Assembly: GCF_000276665.1 (NCBI RefSeq)
Contig: NW_004955438.1
Span: 7,397,444-7,461,443 of the forward strand
DNA from: Chinchilla lanigera
Taxonomy: Eukaryota > Chordata > Mammalia > Rodentia > Chinchillidae
Length of the DNA stretch: 64,000 bases
Direction of reading: 5' to 3'
Position 1 is the first letter of the stretch; every line of letters starts with the position of its first letter. Position numbers and translations under genes: made by a program. The notes under the pieces were generated by a model. The model was not told where the DNA came from. It searched no databases and worked only from the letters and a program-made list of their open reading frames with translations. Shown here in pieces: positions 50,010-60,799 of the stretch.

Positions 50010-52965
50010 TGTGGTTTATTTCACTTATCAGTATGGTCTCTATTTGTGACCATTTACCTCCAAAAGCATCAAGTTTATCTTTCTTTATAGTTGAGAAGTA
50101 TTACATTCTATAAAAGTACCACAATTTTTTATCCATTCCTCAGTGGATGTATATTTGTGTTGATTCCACAATTTAGCAATTACAAATTGTGCTCCTATAA
50201 ACATGTGTGCACAAATATCACTGTGATATGATGTTTTCAGTTTTTCTGGGAAAATACCTAGAAGAAGAATAGCTGGGTTGAATGGGACTTCTAGACCTAG
50301 TTTTCTGAGGAATCTACAAACTGATTTCCACAGTGGATTTACCAGTCTGCATTCCCACCACATGTGGAGAAGAATTCCTTTTTCTCCACAACCTCGCCAG
50401 CATTTGTTATTGGTTCATTTCTTAATGATAGCCATTCTTACTGGGATGAGATGAAATCTTAATGTTGTTTTAATTTGCATTTCTCAAATGAATAATGATG
50501 TTGAAAATTTTCTCATGCATTTATTTGCCATTAGTATTTCCTTATCTGAGAAGTCTGTATTCATCTCAGCTGCCCATTTTTGGATTGGGTCATTGAATTT
50601 GGGAAGGCTAATGTTTTAAAATTATTTATATGTTCTAGATAGAAGACCTTTGTCTGAGTGAGAGTCAGCTAAAATTTTTTCCCAGTTTGTGGGTTTTCTT
50701 TTTGCTCTTCTGGGAATATCCTTAGATGTGTAGAAACTTTTCAGTAGGATGAGATCCCAGCTGTTGATTCTTTGAAGTATTTCACATGCAGTTTGGTTTT
50801 TGTTCATGAACACTCTGCCTACCCCTATGTCTTCAAGATTTCTACCTACTTTCTCTTCCAATGGACTTAGTGCTTCTGTTTTAAAATTGAGTTCTGTGAT
50901 CCACTTTGACTTGTTTGGTGCAAGGTGATAGACTTGGGTCTATTATCAGTCTTCTGCAGGTGGCAAGCCAATTTTTCCAGCACCATTTATAAAGAGTCTA
51001 TCGTTCTTACAGTGAACTTGTTTGGCCCCTTTGTCAAAGATCAGGTGGCTGAGTGTGCTTGTGGTTGGGTCTGTTTCTTCCAGACTGTTCCACTGATCCT
51101 CAGGTCTGTTGTTAGCCAGTACCATGTTGTTTTTACTACAGAAGATTTATAGTATAATTTCAGGTCAGGGATTGTGATTTCCCTTGACTTGTCTTTGTTG
51201 CCCAGGATTGCTTTTGCTATTGTGTGTATTTTCTGGCTCCAGATGAATTTAGGGAATGTTTTTTCTAGATCTTTGATGTATGCTAATGATAGATTAATGG
51301 TAATTGCACTGAATCTGTACAACAATTTTAGTAGTATGACCATTTTCACAATGTTGGTTCTTCCTATTCATGAGCAAGGAATATTTTTCCATTTATTGAA
51401 ATCCTATTTGATCACTTTTTTCACAGTACTGTAGTTTTCATTGAATATATCTTTTACTTCTTTTGTTAGATTGATTCCTAAATATTTGAATTACTTGAAT
51501 GCTATTGTGAAAGGTATATTTTCCTTAATTTCTCTCTCAGTCTGTTTGTTATTTGTGTATAGGAATGCTATTGATCTTTGGGTGTTGATTTTTGTATCCG
51601 GCTACATACTGAATTTGTTGATTAGTTCAAGGAGTCTTCTTGTGGAGTTTTTGGAGTCTTCCATTTAAAGTATCATGTCATTTGCAAATAGTGATAGTTT
51701 TACTTCTTCCTTTCTTATCCTTATTCCATTTATTTCTCTCTCTTGTCTAATTTCTCTGGCTGATGCTTCCAGAACTATGTTAAATAGGAGTAGTGACAGT
51801 GGAGATCCTTGCCTTTTCATTCCTTATTGCATGAATTTGAGTTCTTTCCTTTCTTTTTTAAATGAGTTTGGCTAGCAATTTATCAATTTTATTTATTCTT
51901 TCAAAGAACCAACTCTTTGATTAATTTATTTTATGTAGGGTTTTCTTCATTTCATTGGCATTAATTTCTGCCCTGATCTTTATAATCTCCTCCCTTCTTT
52001 TGGGTTTGGGCTTGACTTGCTCTTCTTTTTCTAAAAGACTGAGGAGCAGCATTAGACTATTTATTTGTTCTCTCTCTGTTTTCCTTTTGCGTGAGTTTCC
52101 TGTTACAAATTTCGCTCAGAGGACTTCTTTCATTGCATCCCATAGATTCCAGTAAGTTGTATTTACATTTTCATTTTTTGTAAGTGTATTTTAATTTCTT
52201 CTTTAGTTTCTTCTGTGACCAACTGATTTGTTCAGGAGGTCATTGTTTAATTTCCAAGTGTTTGCAGAGCTTTTGGAGTTCCTTTTGTCATTAATTTCCA
52301 ACTTCATTTCACTGTGGTCAGATAATATGCATGGGATAATTTCAATTCTTTTGCATTTAAGTAGGTGTGATCTGTGGGGCAGAATGTGGTCTATTTCAGA
52401 GAAGGTTCCATGTGTAGCTGTGAAAAAAAAATGTGTATTCTGAAGTTGTGGGGTAGAACACTACATATACATTACTAAGTCCATTTTTTCACAGATTTGG
52501 TTCAAATTTGTTATTCCTTTGCTGAGTTTTTTTTTTTTTTTTTTGGTTTACCTATCTCTTTGTGTCAAAGTGGTGTTGAAGTCACCTATTACAATAGTAT
52601 TATTAATTATTTGGGTTTCACGTCTGCTAAGATTTTTCTTATATAGTTTGGTGCTCTGATATTTGGTGCATACATGTTTATTATTGTTATCTCTTCCTCT
52701 TGCAGTTTTCCCCTAATAAGTATGTAGTGTCTTTCTTTATTTCTTTTGATTGTTCTCTGTTTGAAGTTTACATTGTCTGCAAACAGAATAGCTACACTTG
52801 CTTTTTTCTGAGTTCCTGTTGCATGAAGAATTGTTTTCCAGCCTTTGACTTTCAGTCTATGGAATTCCTTTTGAGTAAAATGTGTTTCTTCTGTACAGCA
52901 TATCATTGGATTTTGTTTCTTAATCCACTCTGCCAGTCTATTTATTTTGACTGTGAATGGAGGCC
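50010..52965 (-). pseudogene. L1 ORF2 pseudogene (endonuclease, partial RT, C-terminus)
   Basis: Recognisable pieces in minus-strand order: endonuclease domain near 52906-52607 (ICCTEETHF, then ILIRGKLQEEEITIINMYAPN); the end of the linker region near 51905-51870; the surviving RT part with its active site at 51677-51688 reading FAND rather than FADD; then post-RT segments at 51349-51041 (FIWSQK, LKLYYK), 50861-50622 (EDIGVG, PTNWEKI) and the C-terminal portion at 50363-50085 (PLWKSV, PILLLGIFPE-like order). Around 51840-51870 the sequence jumps from the pre-RT linker to just before the active site, so roughly a kilobase of RT fingers and palm is missing compared with an intact L1. Several frame changes separate the pieces. 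Confidence 0.88.
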
Positions 52966-52984
52966 ATTTATACTATCATTATAA

Positions 52985-54230
52985 CTGATATGCATTGGCT
53001 TATCATTGTCATGTTATTTATTTGCTCTTGGTTTTCTATATTTTCCACCTGTTTAATTGTTGCTCTGCTTGAGGGTTCCTTTCTATTGTTGTTCTTGAAG
53101 TTGGGGGTCATTTTTTTTCTTCTGTCTAGAATATCCTTTAGTACTCTTTGTAAGTATGGTTTGGCACTCACAAAGTTCTTCAACTGTTCTTTGTCATGGA
53201 AATATTTTATTCTTTGTTGAATTTGAAGCATAGTTTGGCAAGATACATCAATCTTAGTTGGAAGCTGTTTTGTCTCAGAACCTGTACTACTTCACTCCAA
53301 GCTTTTCTTGATTGGATGGCTTGTGTTGAGAAGTCTACCATGATTTTGATGGGCTTTCCTTTATAGGTGCTCTGTTTCTTTACTCCCACAGCTTTTAGTA
53401 GGCTGTACTTTTGCTGGAGTTCTGGGATCTCAACTGTTATATGTCTGGGTGTAGTTTTATTTTGGTTATGACTAGTTGGAGTTCTATATGCCTCATTTTT
53501 CTGTGTATCAGATTCTGTTTCCATGTTTGGGATATTATTTCTTATTATTTCTGCAAATATTCTGTTGCCTTCTGCTGTTTCATCGACTCCTATTAGTTTT
53601 ACATTTTTCTTCTTTACCTCATCTTGTACCTATCAAATTGATTTTTCCTGGTTCCTTGTTGATTTTAAGAGATCCCTTCTTTCATGATCACTAGCTGCCA
53701 TGCGGTCTTCAAGATCTGAAATTCTATCTTCAGCTTCATTCAAGTGGTTTTGTCAGCTTTCAATGGAAGTTTTGATTTCCTTGATGTCTCTTTGAATCTG
53801 TTTCATGAGTTCTACTTCATTCCTTTATTGTTCATTTAGCATTTCTGTACATTGCCTATGTTCATCTTTTTTTAAAATAGATATTTCTTCTTTAGATGTG
53901 CTGAACAATTCTTTCATTATTACTGTAATTTCATTTTTTTACCCGAGAGATTATTTCTGATCTGATATCTTCTATGGCCTAATGGAGTTGCTTCTTTACT
54001 TCCGTTGCAGTCTTTTCAGCATTTTCAGGTGTGTGGTTTATTTTGTTTGTTTTGTTTTTTCTCCGGTACCGGGAACCAAACTCACGACCTTGCGCTTGCC
54101 AGGCAGGCGCTTTGCCGCTGAGCTAAATCCCCAGCCCCTTCAGGTGTGTGTTTACCAAGTTCTCTTATGTTAATGTCTCCTGGACTTTTTTGTTCTGAGT
54201 GGGGCTGAATTTTGAGATTGCATTTTAATC
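52985..54230 (-). pseudogene. L1 ORF1 pseudogene
   Basis: The minus-strand frame at 53524-53207 carries the L1 ORF1 RNA-binding region (TTPRHITVEIPE, TYKGKPIKIMVDFSTQ), continuing at 53231-52968 with the C-terminal region (IKYFHDKEQLKNFVS, KPYLQRVLKDIL). Upstream, 53960-53600, lies sequence consistent with the coiled-coil part. An ID SINE interrupts at 54036-54138. ORF1 proteins form trimers that coat L1 RNA. Here the frame is broken in several places. Confidence 0.82.
54024..54150 (-). mobile_element. Young ID SINE, antisense, inside L1 ORF1
   Basis: TTCTCCGGTACCGGGAACC to GAGCTAAATCCCCAGCCCC, near-consensus with CpGs retained. The perfect 12-bp duplication TTCAGGTGTGTG lies at 54024-54035 and 54139-54150. 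It is the youngest layer of the nest L1 -> ID. Confidence 0.95.
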
Positions 54231-54239
54231 CTTTATCTT

Positions 54240-54904
54240 GTCATGTTTGATGCAGGAGGCAGAATGCTCAGTCTCCCTCTTCCCTGGAAGCTCAGCCAAC
54301 TTGGCTAGCATCCCTATTTTTCCTGGTGGCCAGGCTTGCTCTTCCATGACCACTGAGATGCACTGCTTAGTCTGGGCTCTTCCAGCAGATGGTGAAGTGT
54401 ACCTAGTTCTCCCAGGTCTCACACATGAATTGTGATATCAGCCAATGACAGACCATCTGATCCAGTGTCTCCTAACATCTCAGAGTGCAAGTATGACCCA
54501 GAAGCTGGCTGCACTGATGGCACAATCACAGACCAGTGGTCCTGTGTCTCCAGGCAGTTCATGGCACAGGCAGAACCCAGACATGAGTCGCAGGGTCAAC
54601 AGTTCTTGGCTTACCTGATTCTGTGTCTCCAGGCAGCTCAGGGCATGCACAGGGGTGAGACAAGGGCTGCACTGGTGGCAATCACAGACTGCCTGTGTCT
54701 GTGACATCCAGGAGGTCAGGACATAAGAAAAACCCGGACATGAAGCATGGTGCCAGCAGTTCATGGACTGCCTGCTGTAGTATCTCAGCTGGTACAGGGC
54801 AGATGCAGGGAGGGCCCAGATGTGAACCTCGGTGTTAGCAGTTCTTGTGCCTTCTGGGTCAGGATCTCTTGTCTGTATGGGTGCCCAGAGGGTAGAAACT
54901 CAGC
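54240..54904 (-). repeat. L1 5'UTR with degenerate tandem monomers
   Basis: Units of roughly 80-100 bp recur on the plus strand. They share CTGTGTCTCCAGGCAG (54541, 54625; degenerate at 54695), GGCAC/GGGCATGCACAGG, a CAGACATGAGTC / CGGACATGAAGC / CAGATGTGAACC motif (three times) and a CAGCAGTTCTTGG/CAACAGTTCTTGG motif. The layout resembles the promoter monomers of some rodent L1s. Copy number is about four; boundaries are approximate. Confidence 0.65.
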
Positions 54905-55009
54905 CACAATAGAACTAGTAATTAAAATTTTTTGGAGAAAAACAAGTAGGTCTCAGATGACTTCAGTGGAGAAATTTGTCAGGTATTTAAAGAAGAAATA
55001 ATATCAATC

Positions 55010-56300
55010 CTCCAAAAATCTTTCAGGAAAAAAAAGAAGAGGAAATACATCACAGCTCATTCTAGAGAGACCAGTATAAGTCTGAAACCATAGCCACACC
55101 AAGAAATCACAAGAAAACTACTGAAAAATGAAGTAGATGCAAAAATCATACACCATATCAAAGGAATTATAGTTCAGGACTGACTGGGACTTATAGAAAA
55201 ATGCAAAATTGATTTAAAGTAAAAAAAAAAGCTACTTAAAGTAATACACCATATTAAGAACATAAACTATAAGAAATAACACAACTATTTTAGCAAACTT
55301 ATTAACTATACATGAAAATTACATTTAGGATAAAATCTCTCAGCCAACTAGGAGTTGAAGGAAAACACTTTAACTTGATGATGGTACCTGTAAATACCCA
55401 GTCAAATCATACTTGATGAAAGACAAAGTGTAAAATCACAAGGAGTGCAAAATGTCTGCTCCGATATTTCTATACCACATTGTACTGAAATTTCTAGCTA
55501 CTCAATTTTGGCAAGAAAAAGAAATTAAAGCCATACAATTTGAAGAAAAAAGCAGTAAAACTGTTCTTACAGGATATCATTATTGTTAAAAACATGAAGG
55601 AATCAACAAAAATCCTGGCAGAACTAATCAATCAGTTCAAGAAGTTCACAACATACAAGATTAGGACAGAAAAATAAAGAAAACATTAGGTACACAGATA
55701 TTCATTCTATATAAAAGAATAAAATATTATTAAATAGGTTTTATATTTCATTAATGATAGCACTGAAAAAATACTTTCAATGCAATAATGCAAAATATAT
55801 GGTCTCAACACTAAATATTATGGAGCATTTTTTAAAAAATGTTAAATATTTAAGGAAAGAGACATTCAATTTTTATGGACTGTAAGAAGAAATTGTTACG
55901 GAGGGAGTGTTTTTCCACACTTTTCTATAGATTAAATGGAAAACCAAATAATTTTTTCTTATTACCAGAAATCAAACTCAGGACTTTGCAATTACCAAGC
56001 AGGTGCTTGTGGCACTAAGTTATATCCCCAACACCAAAAGTCTTAAACCTTTTATGCAAATGGGATGGATCCTAGGTATACAAAGTAATTTTGAAAACAA
56101 CAAAATGTATGAGTGGCACTAACTGATTTCACAAATTACTAAAGAGCTTCAGTAATGAAAACAGTGATTATTGCTATGGACAAAGGTACACAGACCAATG
56201 GAATAAAATAATGTCCTCAACTAAATTCTTATACTTATGGTCAACTAAGTTATAGATATGCCAGTCACCCAGATCTAATTATTATGTATGGGTCCTAGAT
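55010..56300 (+). pseudogene. Old L1 ORF2 relic, sense
   Basis: The plus-strand sequence retains L1 ORF2 patterns. TTCTTACAGGATATCATTATTG, GAATCAACAAAAATCC and CAGAACTAATCAATCAGTTC at 55560-55640 read as the post-active-site region. AACTGATTTCACAAATTACTAAAG and CACAGACCAATGGAATAAA at 56120-56205 belong to the downstream region. Many stops. It is opposite in strand to the neighbouring L1 and interrupted by an old ID at 55946-56034. Confidence 0.72.
55940..56036 (-). mobile_element. Old ID SINE, antisense, inside L1 relic
   Basis: TTATTACCAGAAATCAAACTC, CTTTGCAATTACCAAGCAGG and GTTATATCCCCAACACC. Strongly diverged, and the tail has been eroded. Confidence 0.65.
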
Positions 56301-56469
56301 CATGTGCATGCATTGAGATTTCACACTGTGTTCAGTTAATCTGTACAATCACTCTGTGTCAGTTAAATGCAGATGTTACAATTTATGAGTATTGACTTCA
56401 GTGCATCATCAGGGTTACTCACTGAGCTGTTAAGGCAACAGGTACATTAGGATAACTAAGCATTGATGA

Positions 56470-56745
56470 TGATGATTTTTTTTTCTTAGAATTAGTGCAA
56501 AGTTTTATTTTCAGGAACAGAAATGACCAAGAGGATCAGTCTTGGAGACATCAGCCATAAAAGCCTCAAGTGCATTTAACACCACAAATCTCAAGCATAG
56601 CTCAGTGCCAATGGAGCAAGAGTAGAGAAAGGAGCCAATCCAATACTAAAGCATGGCTGGGCAGAAGATGTCCAAAGAGGGTTGTTGGAAAACATCCGTG
56701 TATGTCCAGACTGACTTAAAACTCATGTGCTTCAAAGAATGAGAT
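56470..56745 (-). other. Possible retrocopied 3' end with poly(A)
   Basis: On the minus strand, AAAATAAAACTTTGCACTAATTC is followed by CTAAG and a run of nine A (56478-56486 as T on plus). AATAAA lies about 20 bases before an A tract, the signature of a reverse-transcribed mRNA or SINE/LTR read-through end. The source transcript is not recognised and no target-site duplication was confirmed. Confidence 0.3.
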
Positions 56746-57199
56746 TTGAATATCAAATAAATACTAAATTATTCAAAATGATAATACATTGGTGGAAGAA
56801 ATGGGAAAGAGACAAAACCATGTACACTAATATTACTAATATTCTAGTGCTTGTGTAGCATGGATTTTTTAGCTGTTCATTAATATGTGTCACCTTTTAC
56901 ATATAGGTTACACATATTCTAGAAAAAGTAAATATTTATTAATATAATATTATGAGTTCACTCTTAATTGAACACACAAATATTCTAAGTCTTGTTTACA
57001 TACTGTCAAAAACAGGAGATATCATTATCATGCATTTTTAATATATGGGGGATTGAGTCTGTGCACTTCATATTTCTTTACTCATGTAGTTTTTCTTGCA
57101 ATAGTTGGAAATGAGAAAAAAGGTAGAAACGTAGAAGTAGAATGTTTACTAACAGATTTCATTTTCTAGTGTATGGGCAGGGAATTGAAAGGTATTGAA

Positions 57200-57976
57200 G
57201 AGGTTTATTCAAAAAATGGAAGTTGAAAATAATCTATTATAGTCTTTTGTGTTCAGTTGTTTGAAAAAAACACATTCTTGTTTTTCATTACTTATTCCAT
57301 TTCTGTCACAATCCCATTGCACATAATAATTCAAACAGAACTTGGTTCTTCTGATATTAGGGTCTATGTTTTTCAGGTAACTCACAAAATTATTCATCCC
57401 TGTCTAAAATAAAAACAAGAAGAAATTAACATTTCAATGTCTCATCTGCTTATTTTCAAGTACTTTATTGACAGCAAATCTTATGTAGTCTTTGGCAACT
57501 TTTAACACACACAGTATTACACTCGATATTAAAAACACACTCCTTTGCTGGAGACCTTCTAGTGCCAGTTCCTTGACAAAGTCAGGACTGGCAGAGGATA
57601 TCTGCAAAGCAGGGACCACATAGGATGGGTGTGCAGCCCCTCTGTAATCTCTATGCTAATCATAGCTTTCCAGATATTTACTGCACTATTGATAAAGGAT
57701 GGTTGGGGATCTGAAGGATCAGAACTGAAAGTAGTTAAGGAATCAGAGCTCAGGATGAAAGGCACCCCTTTAAGGTCAAAAGGGGAAGTAAAAGCCACCA
57801 CAGATATTTGCACTAGTCCCCTACCTCCTGTGCGGCAATGTTCACCCACCAGAGCGGGATGGGAGTGCTGCACAAACCTCAGTGCATGGGAAAACATCAG
57901 GTGAAGGCCCTGTGTGTACTGGACTAGCTCTAGATGGAGATATTGTAAATGTGGGTCCCGTTGTCCAGTAGACAAG
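57200..57976 (-). other. Unrecognised open frames with splice/poly(A)-like signals
   Basis: Minus strand. A 138-codon frame (57975-57559) overlaps a 61-codon frame (57619-57434) that follows an acceptor-like CCCTGCTTTGCAG near 57597. The latter has a hydrophobic segment (VFLISSVILCVL) then a basic end. Next, TTCTTCTTGTTTTTATTTTAG (acceptor-like, near 57408) leads into a 62-codon frame (57397-57209). Its TGA stop overlaps AATAAA as TGAATAAA. No donor was convincing, no homologue was recognised, and there is no poly(A) tract. It could be a decayed gene end or chance. Confidence 0.2.
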
Positions 57977-59510
57977 TAAACAATTCTTTGAAAAATTATA
58001 CCTAATCAAGAGCACCTAGTAATTGATCTTTTTGCTTCTTTTTATGTGCTTTAGAAAAGGTGATTTCCTGCTAAGGTTGTGGTCAGACGGTCGGTCAACC
58101 ATGTCTGAATCTGTAACTAAAATAGAAACCTCATTGTATCTAAGAATTTCATATACAATTGAAAAAGTATATAATAAAGCAAACAACATTTCTCTGTGTC
58201 AAGGGAGCCCTGCTCTCCTGCCCCACCAGAAGGACACCTGGTGTCTGTGTTGTTTGTCTCCTCACCCACTTCATTCTTTCCTGAAGGAATCTCCTGGACC
58301 TGCTGGGAACGGACCACAGCACTCCCTCCCCAAACACAATCACATGCACACTTTTATATAATTTAGGTGAAATAAAGATATAATGGTTCAACTTTTCTAT
58401 CTGATTAGGAATGTAGGTTTAGAAGAGGCTTAAGAGAATCATAAAATACATTGAAAAACTAAACCTAAGAATCATATTTCTAGTTAACAGAAATATATTT
58501 TCACCTACTGTAATACCCTCTGTTAAAACCAATAGGTGGAGAATTGTTCTCTTTCCCAAATGTACAACCTGGGACATTCCTGGTAAATCTCAGGGGTCAG
58601 ATGGCTGTCTGCCAGAGGGCTTACTGAGCTGGCTTCAACCTTCATATAATTCACCACAAGAATGGGAGGGCTTGGCTACTGGATAGGTAATACCCTGGTC
58701 CAGCCATCCACTGCAGTGCCACTACTTCTTAATGGAAATTCTTTCCAAGTTGATGAAAGACTAGCTTGAAGTGAATGCACCAACACATATTCCCCTTGTC
58801 ATCTCCTTTCTTGGCTAAAGGAAGAAGAAAAAAGATTAAAAGATGTAAAGAATGCCTTTAGTTGACATAAGTAACTATCATTGCTTGAAACATCACCTTA
58901 ACTTTTCTTAAATATAAAAGGATGTGTTTCTCAATTCAGTTGTGAGGGATACTAATCTATTTAGCAGGAGACTTGGACATGTCTGGAGATATTTTTGATT
59001 CTCAGGACTGGGAAACAGACATGTTACTGGCATGTAGAGGGTAGAAATTCCTTGTCACTACACATGCTACATCACACATGACAGCACCAGTAAGAAATAA
59101 TCAACTGGTTCTTAACGTCAATATTCTCACTGAAAAACTTAGATCTAAAAGCTTCACTATATCTCTGAAAGTTAGTCCGTATGCCTGCTCTACCCACAGA
59201 ACAAATACTGAAGATGTGTCAACAAGAAACAGTTTCAATGCCTGATAAATTATCACTTCACCTTAATATCGATATCCCAACAAAATGACAACCTGTTTTG
59301 TAGAATGGTCAAAGCAGAAATGGTGAAATCAAAAAAAAGGAAATTTTTTTGTTCACTTTAATTTTTTACACTTCCTTAAGTACCATTTCACAGATTTTTT
59401 GGACAAGAAAAGGATACTGGTTAAAATACACTTTTCTTTATAAAGAAATTAGTAAATATCCAGTTAGATGTCTGAATACAGCATGTATACTGCATGTTGT
59501 TATTATTACT
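57977..59510. other. Single-copy DNA, no gene seen
   Basis: The frames at 58023-58391 on both strands lie in a GC-richer patch (58200-58330) of unknown nature. The remainder is unassigned. Confidence 0.35.
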
Positions 59511-59592
59511 GTTTGAGATAAGTTTGCACTCTGTAGCCCAATCTCAGCCTCCCAACTGCAGAGAGTACAGTCATATACAACTGCATCAAGTT
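59511..59592 (-). mobile_element. Old B1 fragment, antisense
   Basis: TTTGAGATAAGTTTGCACTC, TGTAGCCCAATCTCAGCCTCC and AGAGTACAGTCATATAC correspond to B1 antisense blocks (GAGACAGGGTCTCACT, TAGCCCAGGCT...CAGCCTCC, TTACAGGCATGTACC) with an internal deletion. Confidence 0.55.
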
Positions 59593-59920
59593 TGCTATGA
59601 TTTGTGATACCTCTAGCTGATAAAAATTGAAAAGATAAGATTTCTTTCCATTGAACAATAATTGATCCTACTTAAATGTTGGTAAGGTCAAGATGATTCT
59701 GGATGAATTACAGCCATAACTTGGGAATCTATGCATCACCTTAATCCATATTCATCTCGTCTATGGAGCTTATGCACTTGGGAAATAAGAAAACTTTGCC
59801 AGGGCCCAAATTGCATATTTTTTATTTAAATTCTATTTCACTTTAAAATCAAACGATTTTATCCTAAAAATATGACTGGTGTCCTTAATTTTTACTTCTC
59901 TTTTACTCACATTTTTACCT

Positions 59921-60277
59921 TCAAAGAAGACTCTTATTTTTATTTTATTTTAGAAATTAAAGGAAGAAAATACTAACAGACCGACAACATTTTACAAAAT
60001 AGCATAGGATCAGTATAGACATTACAGAGTTACAAACAGAGTGGTAGGGAATTAACAATGCTTATTGTATTACATATTGATATCTTCAATGTAGTTTCTC
60101 ATGAAAACACATATAGACATACAAAGCTAATCAACCAATGCCTCACTGGCAGGGTTATGGGAAAAGAGAAGGGAAAGAAGGATAAAGTTTGTATATATGT
60201 ATATGCAGGATAGTTAACACGGGTGTTCTACTGTCCTGTATTTCCTTGCTGAAAGAAACTGTCAAAGAAGACTCTTA
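59921..60277 (-). mobile_element. Truncated L1 3' end with 5' inversion
   Basis: The insertion 59937-60261 is bounded by the perfect 16-bp duplication TCAAAGAAGACTCTTA (59921-59936 and 60262-60277). Up to about 60147 it is antisense L1 3'UTR (GAGTGGTAGGGAATTAAC, TTGATATCTTCAATG). From about 60148 it is inverted: its reverse complement (GTTAACTATCCTGCATATAC, CTTCTTTCCCTTCTC) matches the L1 sequence normally found next at 49,790-49,890. This is the twin-priming structure. Confidence 0.9.
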
Positions 60278-60590
60278 ACCGTATCTGTTTCTCCCTGTTC
60301 ACACAAACCTTTCTTAAGGTTGCCTCCGCTACTCTTTTCAGCACAACTGTTCTGTCCACAGCAGTCTCCGTATTTTCCATACTGTGGGGCTGAGAAATCT
60401 TTCTACCACTCAGGTATCGAATGTAACTCTCCGTCTGGTAACAACGCGAGAGTTCAATAAAAGCGTTCACTGAATGAACTTCAGATCTTCCGTGCCTGCC
60501 GGAACTACTCAGCAGTCCCTCTTCAGAATAATCAAGTTCTTTCAGCTCTTGATATAGTCCCACACAACCTCTTGCCTCCTACCCACTTTT
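60278..60590. other. CpG-bearing segment of unknown origin
   Basis: It holds several CpGs (AACCGTATC, CCTCCGC, TATCGAATG, CTCCGTCTGG, AACGCGAGAG, AAGCGTTC, TTCCGTGCC), unusual in this window. On the plus strand AATAAAAGCG occurs; on the minus strand TTCATTCAGTGAACGC and TTTATTGAAC resemble an L2/MIR-type 3' motif. The minus strand is open for 111 codons from 60563, but that frame runs into the L1 insertion, so it is not an original gene. Confidence 0.3.
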
Positions 60591-60799
60591 AATGTTTTCA
60601 TTTTACCCAGGCTCGGTGTTACTTTATCCACTCTCTCCACTCTCCTCATGTAAAAATTATACAGTAATTATGTACTTTCTAAAACCACTTCCTTAGAATC
60701 CCTCCCCATGCACAGATTCTACCTCCCTATTTCCTCCATTTCTTTTATTTTTCCATTGAAATTATTAATATTTTGGGTTTCTCGTATTACAGAAACCTG

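Larger units (their letters stand above)
49563..54904 (-). mobile_element. Near-full-length L1 LINE, antisense, defective
   Basis: Reading on the minus strand: 5'UTR with degenerate tandem monomers (about 54904-54240), ORF1 (about 54230-52985, split by an ID), ORF2 (about 52965-50010), then a 3'UTR ending at 49563. The 15-base flanks CACAATAGAGTTAGT (49548-49562) and CACAATAGAACTAGT (54905-54919) match at 13 positions and look like its target-site duplication. If so, the insertion is complete from 5' end to tail. ORF2 has lost most of its reverse transcriptase by deletion and carries frameshifts, so it cannot transpose autonomously. Confidence 0.9.

Noticed and set aside
49796..53694. Numerous plus-strand frames of 60-105 codons
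   Set aside because: They are the antisense of L1 ORF2/ORF1, giving Phe/Ser/Leu-rich translations.
60228..60563. 111-codon minus-strand frame
   Set aside because: It runs from flanking DNA across the target-site duplication into the inverted L1 part, so it did not exist before the insertion.
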